NCBI GenBank assembly: GCA_020438185.1
Contig: JAGQVC010000145.1
Location: 1-5,326, forward strand
Source: Bacteroidota bacterium
GTDB taxonomy: Bacteria > Bacteroidota > Bacteroidia > M30B66
Direction of reading: 5' to 3'
Length of the DNA: 5,326 nt
Positions 1 through 3,706 of the stretch are shown here, piece by piece. A program made the position numbers and the translations under genes. The stretch's first letter is position 1. Every line of letters starts with the position of its first letter. Under the pieces are notes generated by a model. The model saw only the letters and a list, made by a program, of their open reading frames with translations. It searched no databases and had not been told where the DNA came from.

Positions 1-117
1 CCCTGTGCGCTCAGTTATCCATTCATCAGATGTTGGCATGAGCCTGGCTAAATCGTCATTTGTAACCACATTTTCAGGCACATAGTGACCAAGACCAGCT
101 ACTTTGCTGTAAATCAT
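1..117 (-). CDS. fabH: Beta-ketoacyl-ACP synthase III (FabH), N-terminal 39 residues, cut by window edge
   Basis: FabH condenses acetyl-CoA (or a branched acyl-CoA) with malonyl-ACP to start type II fatty acid synthesis in the cytoplasm. The minus strand reads from an ATG at 117-115 without a stop to the left edge. The 39 residues follow the FabH N-terminus closely: G-x-G-x-Y-x-P-E at residues 8-15, V-x-T-N-x-D-L at 17-23 and T-S-D-E-W-I at 29-34, then ERTG. Trp33 and Arg37 line up with Trp32 and Arg36 of E. coli FabH, which contact the CoA adenine. The catalytic Cys-His-Asn lie beyond the window. The start is fixed because an in-frame stop lies three codons upstream (124-126) with no other ATG between. 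The gene is divergent from the VOC gene and shares a gap of about 54 bases with it. A broader ketoacyl-synthase III relative acting in another pathway cannot be excluded from 39 residues. Confidence 0.93.
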   Translation of the reverse strand, partial: MIYSKVAGLGHYVPENVVTNDDLARLMPTSDEWITERTG

Positions 118-131
118 ATCTAATCATTTTG
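103..131 (+). promoter_or_regulatory. Candidate Bacteroidota-type promoter for the VOC-DinB pair
   Basis: TTTG at 103-106 and TCATTTTG at 124-131, 17 bases apart, resemble the Bacteroidota -33 (TTG/TTTG) and -7 (TAnnTTTG) elements, with one mismatch in the -7 box. Transcription would begin near 137-139 and give a leader of about 35 bases before the ATG at 172. The -33 element would lie inside the first codons of fabH on the other strand. This is a pattern match only, and such AT-rich matches arise by chance. Confidence 0.33.
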
Positions 132-152
132 GGCAAATTAGTTTATTTTCAC

Positions 153-168
153 CAATCAAAGCTGATTG
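153..168 (+). repeat. Perfect inverted repeat just before the VOC start codon
   Basis: CAATCA (153-158) and TGATTG (163-168) are exact reverse complements around a 4-base centre, AAGC. The repeat ends three bases before the ATG at 172. It could be a protein-binding operator in the fabH/VOC divergent region, or an RNA hairpin in the leader that limits ribosome access. There is no U-tract, so it is not a terminator. Confidence 0.45.
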
Positions 169-171
169 AAA

Positions 172-564
172 ATGTCTCTTCAATTAAATTCAGTCCACCA
201 CATAGCGATTATTTGTGCCGATTACGAGGTTTCATTTAATTTTTACACTAAAATCCTCGGGTTCGAAGCACGAAATGTGTACTTCAGGGAGGACAGAAAT
301 TCCATGAAATGTGATTTATTTTTGAATAATAATTATGTGCTTGAATTATTTAGTTTTCCGGATCCGCCTTCGCGACCCACTCAGCCCGAAGCCTGCGGTC
401 TCAGGCATTTAGCATTTTCGGTTAGTAATATTTCAGAAGCTCATCAATTTCTGCTTTCAGCAGGATGCGCACCCGAAGAAATAAGAACCGATGAATATAC
501 AGGTAAACAATTTTTCTTCATTTCTGATCCGGATAAATTACCAATTGAGTTTTACGAGATTTGA
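172..564 (+). CDS. yaeR: YaeR/SMU1112c-type VOC (glyoxalase I-like) metalloprotein
   Basis: This is a small cytoplasmic protein of the vicinal-oxygen-chelate fold, the group that contains glyoxalase I, FosA and extradiol dioxygenases. Its 130 residues match the length and layout of E. coli YaeR (about 129), whose substrate is not firmly known. Visible YaeR landmarks are VHHIAI at 8-13, FY-x3-LGF at 24-31, the run ELFSFPDPPSRP (58-69), PEACGLRHLAF at 72-82, and D-P-D-x-L-P-x-E-x-Y-E at the C-terminus. The four expected metal ligands are present: His10, Glu58, His79 and Glu126, so the fold should bind a divalent metal. A TTG at 166 would add two residues, but the ATG at 172 fits the family better and leaves the inverted repeat outside the gene. 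The DinB gene follows 33 bases later on the same strand. Recognition of the family is strong; its reaction is unknown. Confidence 0.92.
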   Translation: MSLQLNSVHHIAIICADYEVSFNFYTKILGFEARNVYFREDRNSMKCDLFLNNNYVLELFSFPDPPSRPTQPEACGLRHLAFSVSNISEAHQFLLSAGCAPEEIRTDEYTGKQFFFISDPDKLPIEFYEI

Positions 565-574
565 AGCATTAATT

Positions 575-601
575 ATGGTTCCTAAATCGAAGGATGTATG
601 A
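575..601 (+). other. Eight-codon leader ORF overlapping the DinB start
   Basis: An ATG at 575-577 opens an eight-codon frame that stops at TGA 599-601. This stop overlaps the DinB ATG (598-600) in an ATGA arrangement. Such overlaps can couple translation of a leader peptide to the next gene. The encoded peptide resembles nothing known, and a frame this short can easily arise by chance. Confidence 0.15.
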
Positions 602-1068
602 ATAAAAATCTGAACCAAACACTATCGGAGCGACTGACTGATGTCCTACTGAGCGGGACCTGGATTGCCGGTACCAACTGGCAGGATCAATTGAACAAAA
701 CCGATTTCAATACGGCAAAAAAGAGTTATAATGAATTAAATTCAATTGCAACACTGTGTTTCCATATTAATTATTACATAACCGGCCTTTGTCATGTACT
801 CGAAGGAAATCCTTTAAATATGAGCGATAAATACAGCTTCGACGCCCCTGATTTAAAGCAGGAAGCGGAATGGATTGCAAGACGTAACTTGTTTATTAAA
901 AATTCCGAGACTTTTATTGAACATATAAAACGATGCAATGAAGAGTTCTTAGCAGGGGATTTTGTAAATCCACAATACGGAACCTGGCAAAAGAATATTG
1001 AAGGTTTTATAGAACACGCCTGGTACCATCTTGGACAGGTGGTGCTGATACGAAAGCTACTTTCATAA
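598..1068 (+). CDS. DinB-superfamily protein (putative metal-dependent, four-helix bundle)
   Basis: The 156-residue protein has the length and helical character of the DinB/YfiT superfamily, four-helix bundles that bind a metal through three histidines. The superfamily includes mycothiol- and bacillithiol-dependent transferases and many members of unknown function. The signature is the C-terminal H-A-W-Y-H-L-G-Q at 140-147, the usual H-x3-H-x-G-Q end motif. An earlier His56 sits in a helix (FHINYY, 55-60) where the first ligand is expected, making the set His56, His140 and His144. Residues 21-45 match the start of related proteins, with a conserved Trp28. AGG at 591-593 sits four bases before the ATG and may help initiation. 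The gene is probably cotranscribed with the VOC gene 33 bases upstream. Its stop lies one base from the stop of the convergent secreted-protein gene. The fold call is good; the substrate is unknown. Confidence 0.86.
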   Translation: MNKNLNQTLSERLTDVLLSGTWIAGTNWQDQLNKTDFNTAKKSYNELNSIATLCFHINYYITGLCHVLEGNPLNMSDKYSFDAPDLKQEAEWIARRNLFIKNSETFIEHIKRCNEEFLAGDFVNPQYGTWQKNIEGFIEHAWYHLGQVVLIRKLLS

Positions 1069-1069
1069 T

Positions 1070-2113
1070 TCAATATTTAATTGCCTCGGCATACAAAAAA
1101 GAATTCTGCCGTGATTCAAATGGGCGGTATAAATACCAGACTTTACCTTTGTGCACTTTAACTTTGTCAACATATCTGAATTGCAATGTTAAAGGTTCAG
1201 CATCCGATTCGGCATGATTTCCCAAAGGTAATAACTGTGTTTTTCCATTTATAAGATATCGGGCAAAAAGCAATCCGGTATCATCGTCTTTAAGGATTTC
1301 CTTTTCGTAACCTTTTCTGTGATGAAACTCAATTGGGAATGTTCCTAATCTATCGCCATTTTTACCATAAACATACAAACTATCCTTGTAATGATCTGCG
1401 ATAAAAACGGAATCATTCCGGCTAAACATGGGCGAATACAATTCCCTCCACCAGAGCGAATTTGTAAAACCTGTTAGTTCCGCTGCTACTTCATATTTAT
1501 TCTCTCCGGTTCTGTAGCATCTCCTTTTTATTTCAGTTTTGGTTTGAAAAGGAAGGAAGGTGTATTCTGAATAATAAAGATCGTACAGGTGTTTATCACG
1601 AATTTCATGTAATGTATCCAGTGTGGAATTAATGTAAATAAAATCGGGTTTTTTACGAGTTTGGGTTGAGTAAAATAGTGTGGAATCACATCGCTCCGCG
1701 ATGGGATAAATTCTTCCGAAGAAGAAATCCTCATTCATGGGAACTAAATCCAGTGAATCGGCCCCGATAAAATATACGTGTTCAAAGGTTATCAGATAAA
1801 TATGATCGAATACATCCCTGAAAAATGAATACGGCTTCTCCTGTAGGATTAAAGCCGCCAGCTCAGTATTATCCTTATCTATCTTTCGTAACACGCATTT
1901 ATCAGGATTCTTGTCCCAGGTTAAAACTAAAATATCGTCTCCCTGAAACTCAAAATCCCGAATCATCCAATTTTCGGAACTAACCACCGTATCGGGTTTG
2001 ATTGTACTCACCACTTCAAATGAAGGCAATTCTCCTTGTATGGTCTTTATCTGCGCCTTTGCATTGCTAAAAAGAAACAAAACCAGAGCTGAAACTAAAA
2101 ATTGACGATTCAT
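1070..2113 (-). CDS. Secreted protein of unknown function, probably beta-strand-rich
   Basis: I do not recognise this 347-residue protein. Residues 1-20 form a signal peptide: Met-Asn-Arg, a hydrophobic core (Phe5 to Phe15), then N-A-K-A before Gln21, a typical Bacteroidota signal peptidase I site. There is no lipobox Cys and no obvious type IX secretion C-terminal domain, so the periplasm is the likely location. The mature part is full of short alternating hydrophobic stretches ending in polar turns, for example DDILVLTWD (59-67), DHIYLITFEHVYFIG (103-117), DSVFIADHYKDSLYVYGKNG (234-253) and GKVWYLYRPF (323-332). That pattern suits a beta-propeller or other all-beta fold, but no blade motif is clear enough to name. 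Only two Cys of the mature chain fall in its first half (Cys73 and Cys142), with a third at Cys199. The gene is divergent from the HNH-like gene and convergent with DinB. The reading frame itself is secure. Confidence 0.85.
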   Translation of the reverse strand: MNRQFLVSALVLFLFSNAKAQIKTIQGELPSFEVVSTIKPDTVVSSENWMIRDFEFQGDDILVLTWDKNPDKCVLRKIDKDNTELAALILQEKPYSFFRDVFDHIYLITFEHVYFIGADSLDLVPMNEDFFFGRIYPIAERCDSTLFYSTQTRKKPDFIYINSTLDTLHEIRDKHLYDLYYSEYTFLPFQTKTEIKRRCYRTGENKYEVAAELTGFTNSLWWRELYSPMFSRNDSVFIADHYKDSLYVYGKNGDRLGTFPIEFHHRKGYEKEILKDDDTGLLFARYLINGKTQLLPLGNHAESDAEPLTLQFRYVDKVKVHKGKVWYLYRPFESRQNSFLYAEAIKY

Positions 2114-2175
2114 AACCTTTGTTTTGCATAAAATTAATAACGCGGTAATTTTACTTCAAGTACAAATAAGACGAG

Positions 2176-2186
2176 TTGTCGGACAA
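2176..2186. repeat. Short palindrome in the divergent intergenic region
   Basis: TTGTC-G-GACAA is a perfect palindrome of two 5-base arms around one central base. It lies about 63 bases upstream of the secreted-protein gene and 103 bases upstream of the HNH-like gene. Its size and shape suit a dimeric regulator's operator. The helix-turn-helix protein encoded next door is one conceivable binder, but that link is inference. Confidence 0.35.
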
Positions 2187-2214
2187 TTAGAGTTAAATAA
2201 AACGACTTAGCCTA

Positions 2215-2246
2215 CAAAATCACAGGAATAGCAACATGTTTGGCAA
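2215..2246 (-). promoter_or_regulatory. Candidate Bacteroidota-type promoter for the secreted-protein gene
   Basis: Read on the minus strand, TTG (2246-2244) and TGATTTTG (2222-2215) are separated by 21 bases. They match the -33/-7 pattern of Bacteroidota promoters with one mismatch in the -7 box. The resulting leader would be about 95 bases and would contain the palindrome at 2176-2186. The support is weak and based only on the pattern. Confidence 0.25.
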
Positions 2247-2252
2247 TTATAA

Positions 2253-2282
2253 CTTAACTTTAAGCCGTATTAAATCTTAAGC
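2253..2282. repeat. Three CTTAA-like boxes directly before the HNH-like gene
   Basis: CTTAA (2253-2257), CTTTAAGC (2258-2265) and CTTAAGC (2276-2282) recur within 30 bases and end seven bases before the ATG at 2290. The last contains the palindrome CTTAAG. Their position suits operator half-sites or simply the promoter and start region of the gene. AT-rich sequence makes chance repeats fairly likely. Confidence 0.25.
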
Positions 2283-2289
2283 ATTTATA

Positions 2290-3084
2290 ATGAGAAGAGA
2301 TTTTGCGGGTGAAATTTGGAAAGAAGTGAAGCCGGATTTTGATTATGTAAATGACATCAAAATTGAGGTTTCAAATTTTGGGAGAGTGCGAAACACCACT
2401 TCTTTAATTGGATTAAATTATTTGAAAGGACATCCTTCAAACGGGTATCACACTGTGCGAATAAAATTGTATAAAAAACGTAGTGTGAAAGACCAGAACC
2501 GTCTTGATTTTTTTAGGGAGCAAATTGCAAAACTCGAAGGCGAAATTTCGAGGCTAAATAAAATCAACAAGCAACAAAAGAAAAAGTCGGGAAAAACATT
2601 CGATCAACGAATGGTTAAAATTGCTGAGTTAAAAGATTTAAGAACACTCATCAAAAAAGAATACAGAAAGGAACTTCGAAGAATTGAATTAAAGCGCACC
2701 ATCAATTATAATAAACTAGTGCATCGTCTGGTTGCTGAATATTTTGTGGAAAAACCTTCAGAAGAGCATTTTCTTGTTGCACATTTAAATTTTGATAAAA
2801 AGGATAATCATGCTTCTAATCTGGCATGGATGACCAGAGCCGAAAACGTTGAACATCAAAAACTCAGTCCTTACGTCATTACAGCTAAAAAAGCAGCATT
2901 CAACCAAAGATATGAAGGACGAAAAAACTTCAAACTCACTACCAATAAAGTGATGTTGATTAAGAAAAAACTTAATAAGGGGTTTACTCAAAAGAGTCTG
3001 GCTAAAAAATACAACGTCTCCGAAATGCAAATTTCACGAATCAAACGTGGCGAAAATTGGGCAGAAATTCCTGCAGCCCGTTAA
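2290..3084 (+). CDS. NUMOD4 / coiled-coil / HNH-like / helix-turn-helix DNA-binding protein
   Basis: The 264-residue protein has four parts. Residues 8-62 form a NUMOD4 module (EIWK at 8-11, E-V-S-N-F-G-R-V-R at 26-34, N-G-Y-H-T-V at 51-56), a DNA-contact motif of homing-type endonucleases. Residues 68-135 are a highly charged, helical stretch rich in Lys, Glu and Arg, likely coiled coil. Residues 143-190 resemble the HNH_3 domain: LVHRLVAEYF, then His165, Asn173, Asn177, Leu178, Trp180 and the trailing E-N-V-E-H. Residues 215-257 form a helix-turn-helix (KLT at 215-217, QKSLAKKYNVS at 234-244, QISRIKRG at 247-254, then ENW) of the kind that often ends such proteins. The usual N/D-H-x-D-G core is changed to A-H-L-N-F, so cleavage activity is doubtful. 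I recall similar stand-alone proteins being common in Bacteroidota, which would argue for a host role such as regulation over a recent selfish insertion. No intron or disrupted host gene flanks it. Confidence 0.87.
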   Translation: MRRDFAGEIWKEVKPDFDYVNDIKIEVSNFGRVRNTTSLIGLNYLKGHPSNGYHTVRIKLYKKRSVKDQNRLDFFREQIAKLEGEISRLNKINKQQKKKSGKTFDQRMVKIAELKDLRTLIKKEYRKELRRIELKRTINYNKLVHRLVAEYFVEKPSEEHFLVAHLNFDKKDNHASNLAWMTRAENVEHQKLSPYVITAKKAAFNQRYEGRKNFKLTTNKVMLIKKKLNKGFTQKSLAKKYNVSEMQISRIKRGENWAEIPAAR

Positions 3085-3113
3085 AAGCAATCCTTAATCC
3101 TATCCTGCTATAT

Positions 3114-3142
3114 AATTTTCGGGAAAAGGAAAATTCTTTTTT
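3114..3142 (+). terminator. Likely intrinsic terminator of the HNH-like gene
   Basis: AATTTTC (3114-3120) and GAAAATT (3129-3135) form a perfect 7-base-pair stem around an 8-base loop. It is followed by C and six T residues (3137-3142). The stem has only one G-C pair, so it is weak, but its place 30 bases after the stop and its T-tract fit a rho-independent terminator. Confidence 0.5.
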
Positions 3143-3168
3143 GGCAGAACTAAAAGACTCATTATATT
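3141..3168 (+). promoter_or_regulatory. Weak candidate promoter for the small membrane protein
   Basis: TTGGCA (3141-3146) and TATATT (3163-3168) are 16 bases apart, with one mismatch each to the classical -35/-10 boxes. The TTG also fits the shorter Bacteroidota -33 element, but the -7 sequence is a poor TAnnTTTG. The first bases overlap the T-tract of the preceding terminator. The leader before the ATG at 3187 would be only about 10-12 bases. Confidence 0.25.
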
Positions 3169-3186
3169 GACAAAAATTTCAATATT

Positions 3187-3501
3187 ATGCTCGGTCTGCT
3201 ACTTCTATATTTTATTGGCAAACATTTTTACCAGCTCGCATTTGAGCACAACCGTAAACCCTGGCCGCCGGCAATTTTGGGAGTTCTTGCATATTTTCTG
3301 GGAACATTTATTTACGGATTCATTCTCGCAATAACACTTGAGCTGGGTTTTGATACCCATATTGAAAACATCAACCGGTATGCTGTTGAATTTTCATCCA
3401 TTCCGTTTGGTATTCTGGCAGCATACGGATTGCGAACGATTTACCTCAGACACTGGAAAAAAAGTCCGAATCCCGATAGCGATTTGCTGGATGTTCCCTG
3501 A
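3187..3501 (+). CDS. Small multi-pass membrane protein of unknown function
   Basis: I cannot name this 104-residue protein, but it resembles small uncharacterised inner-membrane proteins of Bacteroidota. Residues 2-11 are a short hydrophobic start leading into G-K-H-F-Y (11-15). A polar stretch, E-H-N-R-K-P-W-P-P (20-28), precedes a clear membrane helix at about 29-51. An acidic/polar loop (52-64) follows, then a second helix at about 66-82. The chain ends in a basic segment (R83, R88, K91, K92) and an acidic tail. By the positive-inside rule the C-terminus and the 20-28 loop should face the cytoplasm. There is no signal-peptidase site. It stands alone, 102 bases after the HNH-like gene with a terminator between, and 205 bases before the acylase gene. 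The good coding pattern and sensible membrane topology make it a likely real gene. Confidence 0.8.
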   Translation: MLGLLLLYFIGKHFYQLAFEHNRKPWPPAILGVLAYFLGTFIYGFILAITLELGFDTHIENINRYAVEFSSIPFGILAAYGLRTIYLRHWKKSPNPDSDLLDVP

Positions 3502-3628
3502 AAATAACATTATCCGTAAAACTGAATCAGATCAATTTCAATACTCAGGTTAACAAGATTTAATTGCTTTGTTTTTAGTAATTGTCAAATTCATATTTCG
3601 GAGATCTGTTTCATTCCTTAATTTGTAG

Positions 3629-3666
3629 GATTCAATTTTAGAATCATTAATTCCCAACCAAGGGAA
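3629..3666 (+). repeat. Two small adjacent inverted repeats upstream of the acylase gene
   Basis: GATTC/GAATC (3629-3633 and 3641-3645) and TTCCC/GGGAA (3651-3655 and 3662-3666) form two 5-base-pair hairpins with loops of 7 and 6 bases. They lie in the 205-base gap between the membrane protein and the acylase. They could shape the acylase leader RNA. The run of six T residues at 3677-3682 is too far away for a good terminator. I found no convincing promoter in this gap. Confidence 0.25.
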
Positions 3667-3706
3667 AGCACTCGTATTTTTTCTAAATTGCGCGGAACGC
3701 TAAAGC

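Noticed and set aside
1052..1064. GAAAG-CTA-CTTTC hairpin as a bidirectional terminator
   Set aside because: The stem is only 5 base pairs, and neither strand has a T-run after it.
792..1073. Open frame on the minus strand opposite the DinB gene
   Set aside because: It lies almost entirely within the DinB coding region, has no recognisable protein features, and the plus-strand frame has a clear family signature.
1528..1734. Second minus-strand frame inside the secreted-protein gene
   Set aside because: It is fully contained in a longer frame with a signal peptide and shows no domain or start signal of its own.
2235..2242. CATGTTTG as a -7 promoter box for the HNH-like gene
   Set aside because: It matches TAnnTTTG apart from one base, but no TTG lies at a usable distance upstream.
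2785..3030. Minus-strand frame opposite the HNH-like gene
   Set aside because: It is the shadow of the HNH and helix-turn-helix coding region; its hydrophobic look comes from reverse-reading Lys-rich codons.
2290..3084. HNH-like gene as a homing endonuclease in an intron or intein
   Set aside because: The gene is free-standing between intact neighbours, with no split host gene, intron core or intein splice motifs in the window.
3338..3553. Plus-strand frame overlapping the small membrane protein
   Set aside because: It overlaps in another frame, and its product lacks the membrane pattern or any motif.
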